64,000 bases of DNA from Chloroflexota bacterium (GTDB lineage Bacteria > Chloroflexota > Dehalococcoidia > Lucifugimonadales > Lucifugimonadaceae). Location: assembly GCA_009838175.1 (NCBI GenBank), contig VXSB01000011.1, positions 20,055 to 84,054 on the forward strand, in the 5' to 3' direction. Within the stretch, counting starts at the first letter, position 1; every line of letters starts with the position of its first letter. Made by a program: the position numbers and the translations under genes. Positions 44,126 to 52,399 of this stretch are shown here, piece by piece. Under the pieces are notes generated by a model that was given only the letters and a program-made list of their open reading frames with translations, was not told where the DNA came from and made no database searches.

Positions 44126-44155
44126 CTCTGGATTCCGGCTTTCGCCGGAATGACG
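44126..44155. repeat. Family B hairpin repeat (inverted orientation)
   Basis: The inverted 30-base unit, stem 44132-44139 with 44144-44151 and a TTTC loop (GAAA on the other strand). It lies between the tRNA-Met and the RNase H-MoaC gene, where it may also act as a transcript boundary. No longer duplicated flank is visible. Confidence 0.85.
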
Positions 44156-44183
44156 AAAGAAGAGGCGGGAATGACGGGCGGCG

Positions 44184-45227
44184 CTATTCAGCGACGTAAT
44201 CACCGCTCTTGCCGCCGCTCTTGCGAAGCAACCGCAAATTCGTCACTCTTATACCGCGATCAGCCGATTTGCACATGTCGTAAACCGTCAGCGCGGCGAT
44301 CGACGCCGCTGTCATAGCTTCCATCTCTACGCCCGTGCGCCATCTCGCTCGGGTAGTCGCCTCGATCCGCAATCCTGTACCATCCGCCAACTCTTCGATA
44401 TCGACCTCTATCTGCGAGATCGGGATGTTGTGACACATTGGGATTAGCTCAGCCGTCCGCTTTCCGCCCATCACACCAGCAAGTTTGGCCGTCGCGATCA
44501 CATCGCCCTTGCCGACGCTGCCAGAACGGATCAGCGACAGCGTCTTCGCAGACATCGCAACCTCGCACCGAGCCGTTGCAACTCGTTCGGTGATCGCCTT
44601 ATCTCCGACATCCACCATCCGCGCTTCGCCAGATGAATCGATGTGCGTCAACTCAGGTTGGGGTTTAGTTGCTTCGTCCGTTTCAACCAAACTTTCAAAT
44701 GACGGCGCCTGAACAGTCAGAGCACTTTCTTTCCGTTCATAGCCGGTATCTATAAGCTGCTCGTTTTTCGGCAATCGCGACGCCTCACGCACCATCGCAT
44801 CACATTCTTCGTTCTGTCGATGACCAGCATGGCCCTTCACCCACCGAAATGCAACATCCCGACCGTCAACCGCATCGAGAAGCCGCCCCCACAAATCTGG
44901 ATTCAGCGCCATATCGCCCTGTTTGTTGCGTCGCCATCCGTTTGCACGCCACCGTTTCGCCCAGCCCTTCGACATCCCGTTGACAACGTAACTTGAATCG
45001 GAAACAACCTCCGTCTTTCTCTCCTTACCCAAATTCGCCGTGCTCTCAAGCCCGGCAATCACGCCCATCAACTCCATACGATTGTTCGTCGTTCGACGAT
45101 AGCCCTTCGACATCCGCCAACTCTTCCCATCCGTCTCGACTACTATGCCGAAACCTCCCGGACCGGGATTTCCGATAGCACCACCATCGGAGTAGATAAA
45201 GAGATCTGTTCCTGCAGCAGGGCTCAT
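44184..45227 (-). CDS. RNase HI-MoaC fusion protein
   Basis: A 347-aa protein joining two enzymes. Residues 5-165 are RNase HI, with the complete catalytic set D14 (YSDGG), E52 (RMELMG), D77 (VSDSSY), H133 (KGHAGH) and D143 (ECDAM). After a ~25-residue linker, residues 191-347 are a full cyclic pyranopterin monophosphate synthase: the LTHIDSSGEARMVDVG opening, K256 in GGKRTAELIPMCHN, EMEAMTAAS, D317/K320 in YDMCKS, and a GGKSGDY ending. MoaC converts the MoaA product to cPMP in molybdenum-cofactor synthesis. Both halves look active. The start at 45227 (MSPAAG) is preferred; 45332 would overlap the upstream gene. It is 29 bases downstream of the triple RNase H gene. Confidence 0.88.
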   Translation of the reverse strand: MSPAAGTDLFIYSDGGAIGNPGPGGFGIVVETDGKSWRMSKGYRRTTNNRMELMGVIAGLESTANLGKERKTEVVSDSSYVVNGMSKGWAKRWRANGWRRNKQGDMALNPDLWGRLLDAVDGRDVAFRWVKGHAGHRQNEECDAMVREASRLPKNEQLIDTGYERKESALTVQAPSFESLVETDEATKPQPELTHIDSSGEARMVDVGDKAITERVATARCEVAMSAKTLSLIRSGSVGKGDVIATAKLAGVMGGKRTAELIPMCHNIPISQIEVDIEELADGTGLRIEATTRARWRTGVEMEAMTAASIAALTVYDMCKSADRGIRVTNLRLLRKSGGKSGDYVAE

Positions 45228-45256
45228 ATCTGACCACCGTTTCTGGTCAAGCCCAA

Positions 45257-46753
45257 CTACTCCTCGTACCCGTCGTCCACCAGCAGCTTGTCTTCCGGCT
45301 GCTCCGCCGCCTCTTTCGCTAGCTTGTCGCACATCTCATTCTCTGTGCTGAAAACTTCGCTGAACCGGGAGTGCCCCCGTACCCATCGGAACTCTAACTT
45401 CTTCAGTCGATCGCCGGCGTGAAGAATGCGCTTCCAAAGATCGGTGTTCGCTGCCTTGTCGCCATCCTGCTTAATCCACTGGTTCTTGCGCCATCGCTTC
45501 GCCCATCCGCGCGTCATCGCGCTCACTAAATACTCGGAATCCGTGACGACGATCACCTTTTCCACATCGTCGATCTTGCCGTCGGCCTGCAAGTTCACCA
45601 GAAAGTCCAACGTCTCTGCGGCACCCATCAGCTCCATACGGTTGTTGGTCGTATGCTTGTAGCCCTGCGATTGGCTCGCACGTTTGCCCTTAACCTCCAT
45701 GATCGCCGCCCATCCACCGGGGCCAGGGTTCTCGAGCGCTGATCCGTCCGTGAATATTCGGATCAAAGTCCCTTCTTTTACCGCTGCCTCCTCTTGCTCC
45801 TTGAACTCTTTATCCTCTCGAACACGGTCGACCTCACGCCTCGCCAAATTCTGAGCCTGCTTCAACATCACGTCCGAATCGGCTGAATCCAGCGCTAAGC
45901 GAACTTCAACCTCATGTCGCTGCATCAAGCGGCGGAGTTCTTGCCACAGATCTGCGTTGCGAACTCGATCGCCTTCACGACGGTTCCATTTGTTCTGGCT
46001 CCAATTCTCCAACCAACCCCGATTCACGGCGTTTGCCGTCAACTCGTGAGGTGTGTCGAGAACGATCCTCAACCCGTCTTTCCGCATGAGTCTGCGAGTT
46101 TCACGCAACGCATCAATGCACGCCGTCAAGTGCATCCTTGCAAAATTCGTCGTCTGGAATTTGCTTGATACCCTCTCTACCTTCCCGGGGATCTTCAACT
46201 CGATGCAATACGCCCCAACACCGGAATTCCCTACGGTAGCGGCGGCGTAAGAGATGTGGCAATCGGATGCAAGTTCATTCTCGTCATCGCTATCCTCGTC
46301 GTCGGTTTGGTCATCCGTGCGATTTCGGCGTCCAGCATTTTGCGCGAGTGTCCAACTCACCTGTTCGTGCCGATCGATGCTACTCGCCAAACTCTCAAGC
46401 AAATCGCGATGAACTATCTCTTCACCGTCAGCGTTGATCCAATCGTTTGCGCGCAGCACCGCTAGTTGTTCTGGATCACCAACCGTCTCAGCAACCCATG
46501 TAGATGGCGTCACCACCTCTACGGTCGCGCCAGACAAATCCACGGCCTCAATTCCTTTGACTGCCGCCATCAAGCAGCACCGGATGAAAGTTGCGTCTTC
46601 ATCTACCACACCGGCGATCGGCTCTAGTTGCTCGTCGCCGACCTTGACCATCGCGCTGTACGCACCAAATCCCTGGTGCGCCTGGTAATCGACACCGCAG
46701 TTGATGCGAACCATCGTCGCCGTCTCTTGATTAGTCTCGGTCTGTTGTGTCAT
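45257..46753 (-). CDS. Protein with three RNase H-like domains, two apparently inactive
   Basis: A 498-aa protein. The C-terminal third (331-490) is a canonical RNase HI with D336, E374, D405, H461 and D476 all present. Residues 14-136 and 166-306 align to the same fold: RINCGVDYQAHQGFGAYSAM and CHISYAAATVGNSGVGAYCI match the first strand pair of domain 3. Domain 1 has G20, C60 and P83 at the catalytic D/E/D positions; domain 2 has A170 and H208, keeping only D233. Both look inactive. Domain 2 keeps the basic RGWLENWSQNKWNRREGD handle, equivalent to RGWAKRWRKNQW in domain 3. An acidic linker (146-160) joins domains 1 and 2. An ATG at 46804 would add 17 residues. Confidence 0.85.
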   Translation of the reverse strand: MTQQTETNQETATMVRINCGVDYQAHQGFGAYSAMVKVGDEQLEPIAGVVDEDATFIRCCLMAAVKGIEAVDLSGATVEVVTPSTWVAETVGDPEQLAVLRANDWINADGEEIVHRDLLESLASSIDRHEQVSWTLAQNAGRRNRTDDQTDDEDSDDENELASDCHISYAAATVGNSGVGAYCIELKIPGKVERVSSKFQTTNFARMHLTACIDALRETRRLMRKDGLRIVLDTPHELTANAVNRGWLENWSQNKWNRREGDRVRNADLWQELRRLMQRHEVEVRLALDSADSDVMLKQAQNLARREVDRVREDKEFKEQEEAAVKEGTLIRIFTDGSALENPGPGGWAAIMEVKGKRASQSQGYKHTTNNRMELMGAAETLDFLVNLQADGKIDDVEKVIVVTDSEYLVSAMTRGWAKRWRKNQWIKQDGDKAANTDLWKRILHAGDRLKKLEFRWVRGHSRFSEVFSTENEMCDKLAKEAAEQPEDKLLVDDGYEE

Positions 46754-46839
46754 ATCAACTTGATAGAAGTCACGCGGTCGTACCGAACCACTCGATTGAA
46801 ACATCGTAAATCAAAAGCACCATTATCGCTTTCGTCAAT

Positions 46840-47886
46840 TCAGCCGCCGAGACGAAACATCTCGATCTTTTCTCGTCGCGATCCAACGCCAGTCATGTCG
46901 GTGTTTGCCGACCGCAGCTCTGAGTACCGATCGCGCCTAGATAGCCAGATGCGCTTGATAATCTCGCTGAGTTCACTATCTGAAGCTCCTGATCGCATAG
47001 GACCCTTCAAATCAGTTCCACGCGTCGCGAAAAGACATGTGACCAACCGACCTTCAGTCGTCAGTCGTGCGCGGGTGCAGTCGCCGCAGAATGGCTGCGT
47101 GACTGAGGTAATCACCCCTATCTCGCCGGAACCGTCTACATACCGGTACCTTGACGCCACTTCGCCTTGGTAATTCGCATCAACCGGCTCCAATGGAAAC
47201 TCGGAGTTGATCAGGTCTATGACTTCCTTGCCAGACACAACCTGCGACAGATCCCAATCGTTTAGATTGCCCACGTCCATGTATTCGATAAAGCGGACAA
47301 TATCGCTGGTTCCTCGGAAGTATTCTGCGGTCTCGATGATGGTCTGTTCGTTCACGCCACGTTGAACCACCGCGTTGATCTTCAACGGTGAAAACCCAGC
47401 GTCGCGCGCTGCTTCAATCCCTTCCAGAACCTTCTCTGGTCCGTACGGCCGACCGCTCATCTGCTTGAATACTTCCTCGTCAAGCGCATCGAGACTGATC
47501 GTCAAACGATCTAATCCTGCCTCCTTAAGCTCATGGGCATAGCGAGGCAACAAAAACCCATTAGTGGTCATCGCAAGATCCGTCACGCCGTCAACTGAAG
47601 CCAAATCTTGGATCAGTGAAGTGACATCCGAACGTACCAGTGGTTCACCTCCGGTGATTCGAATCTTCGTGACGCCGAATCCAATGAATATCCGCGTCAA
47701 TCGTACGACCTCTTCGAATGAGAGAATCTCTTCCCGCTTCAGAAACTCGTAGCGCTCCCCGAATATCTCCGCCGGCATGCAGTATGGACATCGGAAATTG
47801 CACCGATCTGTGACCGAGATTCTCAAATCCCGGACGTTTCGCCCCAGTGTGTCTTGGATCTTTCGGCTTGTAGAGAGGGATGTCAC
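46840..47886 (-). CDS. moaA: GTP 3',8-cyclase MoaA
   Basis: Radical-SAM enzyme for the first step of molybdenum-cofactor synthesis, 348 aa. The N-terminal cluster motif is CNFRCPYC (C-x3-C-x2-C) followed by RITGGEPLVR. The C-terminal second cluster has CGDCTRARLTTEGRLVTC. The protein ends in Gly-Gly, as MoaA does, which is needed for activity. It leads a minus-strand run with the triple RNase H gene and the RNase H-MoaC gene, so both enzymes of cPMP formation are here. The start could overlap slightly with untranslated leader; no riboswitch is visible in the 89-base upstream gap. Confidence 0.96.
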   Translation of the reverse strand: MTSLSTSRKIQDTLGRNVRDLRISVTDRCNFRCPYCMPAEIFGERYEFLKREEILSFEEVVRLTRIFIGFGVTKIRITGGEPLVRSDVTSLIQDLASVDGVTDLAMTTNGFLLPRYAHELKEAGLDRLTISLDALDEEVFKQMSGRPYGPEKVLEGIEAARDAGFSPLKINAVVQRGVNEQTIIETAEYFRGTSDIVRFIEYMDVGNLNDWDLSQVVSGKEVIDLINSEFPLEPVDANYQGEVASRYRYVDGSGEIGVITSVTQPFCGDCTRARLTTEGRLVTCLFATRGTDLKGPMRSGASDSELSEIIKRIWLSRRDRYSELRSANTDMTGVGSRREKIEMFRLGG

Positions 47887-47975
47887 GCGCTGACGACCTT
47901 CACGTCCCCTTGGAGAAGCGGGGAATCACGTGCTTGAGATTGTACCCGTCGAACAATCGGGTCCAAGTTTTACCC

Positions 47976-48602
47976 CTATTCGCCGAGCAACAACCGTTCC
48001 AACGCTGGAGCGATCGCACGGATGGCGTTTCCGCGGTGGCTCAATTGATCCTTTTCTTCAGAATCCATCTCAGCCGTCGTTCGCCTCTCTCCATCGGGAA
48101 CGAAAACTGGATCATATCCAAAACCATTCACTCCGCGCTTCTCAAACGCAATCCGGCCCTCAACTGTGCCCAGCGCGTGCAAGAATTCCTCGCCCATACT
48201 CGGTCTGCAAACCACTACCGCACACACAAAGCGTGCCGTGCGGTTCTCTTGAGGCACGTCCGACATCGTGCTCAACAAGAGGTTCGTCCGATCTTCGTCG
48301 CTCAGTCCATCACCACCGTATCTAGCTGAGTGAACCCCAGGAGCACCGTCTAACGCATCCACTACCAACCCCGAATCGTCGGCCAACGCGGCTGAATCGA
48401 AGTGTTCTGAATAGTAGCGTGCCTTCAGCCTCGCGTTGTCTAAGAAAGTCGCGCCATCCTCGCTCGGAGCGTCCACGTGGGGCAATTCCTCCAGCCCTAC
48501 GAACTGCGCGGGAATATGCTCAAGCAATCTCCGGAATTCGCGGACCTTGCCGGAGTTCTGCGTCGCTATTAGTACGCGTTGGGGAATCGCTGGATTCATC
48601 AC
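47976..48602 (-). CDS. rdgB: Non-canonical purine NTP pyrophosphatase (RdgB/HAM1)
   Basis: Hydrolyses ITP, dITP and XTP to monophosphates, protecting nucleic acids. Family blocks are LIATQNSGKVREF, the LADDSGLVVDALDGAPGVHSARYGG active site, and GFGYDPVFVPDG with a following SHRGNAIRA. At 208 aa it is full length. It stands upstream of moaA on the same strand (89-base gap) and is divergent from coxB. Its association with the RNase H genes may be no more than shared nucleic-acid housekeeping. Confidence 0.95.
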   Translation of the reverse strand: MMNPAIPQRVLIATQNSGKVREFRRLLEHIPAQFVGLEELPHVDAPSEDGATFLDNARLKARYYSEHFDSAALADDSGLVVDALDGAPGVHSARYGGDGLSDEDRTNLLLSTMSDVPQENRTARFVCAVVVCRPSMGEEFLHALGTVEGRIAFEKRGVNGFGYDPVFVPDGERRTTAEMDSEEKDQLSHRGNAIRAIAPALERLLLGE

Positions 48603-48759
48603 AGAGACCTCGAGAGAGCAGAACTTCGAAAATTCACGCCCAAAGATCCAAAATCCGATTGACGACTGGCTTCAGAGTTGTTAACTTTGCGACTTGCGGC
48701 GCGGAATGATATTCTAATCTCTTGGTTGAACTTGATGCCCAATGCTCCCCGAGGGAAGC

Positions 48760-48777
48760 CGCGCTGACGCAAGCGCG
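48760..48777 (+). other. Hairpin in the coxB leader
   Basis: CGCGCT/AGCGCG, a perfect 6-bp stem with a GACGCA loop, 58 bases before the coxB ATG. The flanks GGGAAGCC and GAAGCCGAAA look structured too, but I could not match a known riboswitch. It may be a leader structure controlling the oxidase operon. Confidence 0.4.
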
Positions 48778-48834
48778 ATGAAGCCGAAAAGTAGCTGACA
48801 GACCGTCAAACCACTACGACAAGACCGCATCTAG

Positions 48835-50292
48835 ATGCAACACTGGCTGACTCCCTCCAACTTCAACAAGCTCGCACTCGTTGTGCTGGCTCTCGCCGCA
48901 ACTTCTATCCTCGCGGCTTGTTCCCCTGAACATCCACAATCCACTTTCGGCTACGGCGGACCTGTTGCGCGGGACCAAGGCGATCTCTTCATCCTTATCT
49001 TCTGGATCGCGGTCGCCGTATTCATCGTCGTTGAAGGCGCCATCATCTACGCCGCGATCCGATATCGCCGCCGCGACGACAAGATCCCCAAGCAGGTCCA
49101 CGGCAACACCAAGCTCGAAATCACTTGGACGGTGCTCCCGTCTATCGTGATTGCAGCCATCGCCGTGCCTACTATCATCGGCATCTGGGAACAACAGCGT
49201 GGGGCGCCAACCGACATGGGCGATGTCCTCGAAGTCGAAGCTATCGGTCACCGCTGGTGGTTCGAGTTCCGTTATCCGAACCAAGAAGTCGTGACCGCCA
49301 ACGAGATGCACATCCCTGTCGGCCGTCCGGTCAACGTGCAACTCGCATCGCAGGACGTTATCCACAGCTTCTGGGTACCTAAACTCGCCGGCAAGATCGA
49401 CATGGTGCCTCTAAACGACAACCTGCTCTGGTTCATCGCCGAAGAGCCGGGTGTGTACGACGGGCAATGTGCTGAATTCTGCGGCATCGCACACGCACAC
49501 ATGCGCTTCCGCGTGATCGCTCACACCGAAGAAGGCTTCCAACAGTGGGTCGCTGGAATGCGCACACCCCCCGTAGCATTCGAATCTGGTAGCCCAGAAC
49601 AACAGGGACAGACTCTCTTCGCAACCCACTGCAAGACCTGTCACACTGACGACTCATGGCGGCAGGACGCCTACTCTCTCGAAATTCAGCAACAAGACTC
49701 CCGATGGGCGACTTGGCTTGACGACATCGAAAATTCACGCATCGTTTCTGCGCCAAACATGACGCACTATGGTGACCGGCTCTTCCTCGGCGCGGGTATA
49801 AAAGAGAACTCACGCGAAAACCTGATCAAATGGATCAACGATCCCAATGACATCAAGATCGGCACTTCGATGCAGGCCCATGCCGCTGTATATCAGGAAC
49901 GTGACGACAACAAGATCAATCTCTCATCTCAAGAGGTCGAGAACATCGCAGACTACCTCTTGGGACTCGTTCCCGGCGACATTGAGCAACTCGCCGCACC
50001 GCAGATCACCGGCGGCACTCCTGAGGAACGCGGCGAGCAACTATTCGTCTCGATCGGATGCAACGCATGCCACTCGCTCGATGCAGATACAACGATTGTT
50101 GGGCCGAGTCTCATCGGTATTGCTGACCGCGCCGGCACCCGCACCAGCCTTTCGGCAGAAGATTACATGCGCCAATCGATCAACGATCCTGCCGCATTCA
50201 TCGTCGACGGCTTCACCAACTCAATGGTCGTGCCGAAATTGCCAGCCAGCCAAGTCGACGACCTAATCGCTTACATCTCTACCCTCAAATAA
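48835..50292 (+). CDS. coxB: Cytochrome c oxidase subunit II with two C-terminal haem c sites
   Basis: A 485-aa exported lipoprotein-like subunit. The signal ends in LAAC (C29). Two membrane helices follow (about 48-74 and 97-115), then the CuA cupredoxin domain with HSFWVP and the CuA ligand motif C-A-E-F-C-G-I-A-H-A-H-M. Beyond it are two haem c motifs, CKTCH and CNACH, with methionine axial-ligand candidates (e.g. in TNSMVVPKL). One fused cytochrome c is usual in caa3 oxidases; two is less common and suggests electron entry through an internal relay. It is the first gene of the oxidase operon. Confidence 0.93.
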   Translation: MQHWLTPSNFNKLALVVLALAATSILAACSPEHPQSTFGYGGPVARDQGDLFILIFWIAVAVFIVVEGAIIYAAIRYRRRDDKIPKQVHGNTKLEITWTVLPSIVIAAIAVPTIIGIWEQQRGAPTDMGDVLEVEAIGHRWWFEFRYPNQEVVTANEMHIPVGRPVNVQLASQDVIHSFWVPKLAGKIDMVPLNDNLLWFIAEEPGVYDGQCAEFCGIAHAHMRFRVIAHTEEGFQQWVAGMRTPPVAFESGSPEQQGQTLFATHCKTCHTDDSWRQDAYSLEIQQQDSRWATWLDDIENSRIVSAPNMTHYGDRLFLGAGIKENSRENLIKWINDPNDIKIGTSMQAHAAVYQERDDNKINLSSQEVENIADYLLGLVPGDIEQLAAPQITGGTPEERGEQLFVSIGCNACHSLDADTTIVGPSLIGIADRAGTRTSLSAEDYMRQSINDPAAFIVDGFTNSMVVPKLPASQVDDLIAYISTLK

Positions 50293-50367
50293 GGACAAAC
50301 TAACTCGGATAGACTAGAAACACAGCGTTCGTCAACGGCGCTGGATCATCTCCAAATCACCTCTACC

Positions 50368-52350
50368 ATGCAGACCACACATCCAGGAGTAGGCAGCGAA
50401 CCCATCTCGATGAGGTTCCCGCGCATCTTCCCCAGGCCGAAGAGCGATTACGGCATCTGGAGCTGGATCAGCACGGTTGATCATAAGCGCATCGGCACAC
50501 TATACGCCGTCACCTCCTTCCTTTGGTTCCTAGTTGGCGGTATCGAAGCGCTGATCATGCGCTTGCAGCTGTCCCAGGCCGACAACACCCTAGTCGATCC
50601 CGAACTCTTCAACCAGCTCTTCACGATGCACGGAACCACCATGGTGTTCCTCGTCGTGATGCCGCTCTCAGCAGCGTTCTTCAACTGGCTCGTACCGCTC
50701 CAGATCGGTGCCAGAGACGTCGCCTTCCCGCGCCTAAACGCATTGAGCTACTGGATATTCCTGTTCGGCAGCCTCTTCCTGAACTTCTCTTGGTTCGTTG
50801 GTGACGCACCCAACGGCGGTTGGTTCGGCTACGCACCAAACTCACACTTAGCGTTCAACCCCACGCACGGTATGACCTATTGGGTCATCGGGCTCAACAT
50901 CCTTGGTATCGCATCCATCGCGGCGGGTCTGAACTTCATCGTCACGATCCTCAATATGCGCGCGCCGGGCATGACTCTCACGAAGATGCCGGTGTTCACA
51001 TGGATGACATTTGTCACCTCAGTCCTCATTGTCCTTGCACTTCCGGTCCTTACCGTCGCCCTGATCCAGCTTCAGGTCGACCGCCTCTACGGCACGCATT
51101 TCTACAACACCGCTGCCGGTGGCGACCCCGTCCTGTGGCAGCACGTCTTCTGGCTCTTCGGGCACCCCGAGGTGTACATCCTCATCCTCCCAGCAATGGG
51201 TATCGTTTCCGAAATCCTTCCCGTTTTCTCACGCAAACCGCTCTTCGGATATACCTTCCTAGTATTTGCTGGTGTGGCAATCGGATTTATGGGATGGTTC
51301 GTGTGGAGCCATCACATGTTCACCGTCGGTCTTGGCCCTGCCGCCAACTCCGCATTCGCCATTTCTACAATGGCCATCGCAATACCGACAGGCGTCAAGA
51401 TCTTCAACTGGATCGGGACCATGTGGGGCGGATCAGTACGTTTCTCAACTGCGATGCTCTTCGCCATCTCGTTCATCGCCATGTTCACCATCGGCGGCCT
51501 TTCCGGCGTAATGCACGCATCCGTGCCCACCGACGCCCAACAGCAAGACACATACTTCGTCGTCGCTCACTTCCATTACGTCCTCTTCGGCGGCGCAATC
51601 ATGGCCATATTCGGCGGCATCTACTTCTGGTGGCCCAAAGCTACCGGATACATGCTCAGCGAAGGGTGGGGCAAGGCCAACTGGCTCTTGATGCTCATCG
51701 GCTTCAACCTCCAGTTCGCACCGCAGCACTGGCTCGGACTCGACGGCATGCCGCGCCGCGTATTCACCTACGCCGAAAACATGGGATGGGAAAACACCAA
51801 CATGTATGCCTCAGCCGGCGGTTTCCTGATGGCTTTCGGTGTGCTGTTATTCCTCATCAACGTCTTCTACAGCGCCCGCAAGCGCGTACCCGCAGGCGAT
51901 GACCCGTGGGATGGCAGAACTCTTGAATGGTCCATCGCTTCGCCTCCTCCTCACTACAACTTCGAGAAGATACCGAACGTCGAGCATCGCGACGACTGGT
52001 GGTTCACCAAGCACCCCGAACTCATCGCCGAGTATTACCACGACGAACATGAAGGCGAACTACGAGCTCCCTCTGGCGCCCAGTTCGACGATGACGTGGA
52101 AGATGAACATCACGACGAACACACATCGGACCATCACGGCGACGATGACCACGGCCACGGCATCCATCTGCCCGACATGTCCTACTACCCATTCATCCTC
52201 GCCCTGGGACTCACCATTGTCGGCGCAGGACTCATGACGATCATCCCCGTGATTATCATCGGTGTAGTCATTCTGCTATGGGGCCTAATCGGTTGGTCAA
52301 TGGAACCAGTCAACGATCCCGTACCTGAAGGCGCATCGCACGGTCACTGA
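50368..52350 (+). CDS. coxA: Cytochrome c oxidase subunit I
   Basis: The catalytic haem-copper subunit, 660 aa. Ligands visible are the haem a His in MHGTTMVF, the HPEVY motif (CuB His cross-linked to Tyr), the SHHMF pair, and the AHFHYVLFGG pair for haems a3 and a. This is the aa3 A-type. After helix 12 there is a long acidic and His-rich loop (DEHHDEHTSDHHGDDDHGHG) and two further membrane helices, as when a small subunit IV-like piece is fused on. An ATG at 50410 is an alternative start. It reduces O2 to water and pumps protons. Confidence 0.96.
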   Translation: MQTTHPGVGSEPISMRFPRIFPRPKSDYGIWSWISTVDHKRIGTLYAVTSFLWFLVGGIEALIMRLQLSQADNTLVDPELFNQLFTMHGTTMVFLVVMPLSAAFFNWLVPLQIGARDVAFPRLNALSYWIFLFGSLFLNFSWFVGDAPNGGWFGYAPNSHLAFNPTHGMTYWVIGLNILGIASIAAGLNFIVTILNMRAPGMTLTKMPVFTWMTFVTSVLIVLALPVLTVALIQLQVDRLYGTHFYNTAAGGDPVLWQHVFWLFGHPEVYILILPAMGIVSEILPVFSRKPLFGYTFLVFAGVAIGFMGWFVWSHHMFTVGLGPAANSAFAISTMAIAIPTGVKIFNWIGTMWGGSVRFSTAMLFAISFIAMFTIGGLSGVMHASVPTDAQQQDTYFVVAHFHYVLFGGAIMAIFGGIYFWWPKATGYMLSEGWGKANWLLMLIGFNLQFAPQHWLGLDGMPRRVFTYAENMGWENTNMYASAGGFLMAFGVLLFLINVFYSARKRVPAGDDPWDGRTLEWSIASPPPHYNFEKIPNVEHRDDWWFTKHPELIAEYYHDEHEGELRAPSGAQFDDDVEDEHHDEHTSDHHGDDDHGHGIHLPDMSYYPFILALGLTIVGAGLMTIIPVIIIGVVILLWGLIGWSMEPVNDPVPEGASHGH

Positions 52351-52399
52351 TCGAACTAAACTCACTTAATCCCGATATCCCAACGGAAAGCTCCCTCAA

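Noticed and set aside
7616..44155. CRISPR array
   Set aside because: Repeats are far apart, variable and hairpin-shaped, with no regular spacers and no cas genes.
43988..44203. Open frame containing RHSGESRNPEK
   Set aside because: It is only the translation of the family B repeat and tRNA-flanking DNA; no ribosome site and no homology.
48735..48800. Riboswitch in the coxB leader
   Set aside because: GGGAAGCC and GACGCAA fragments recall cobalamin and c-di-GMP riboswitches, but the remaining conserved elements are missing.
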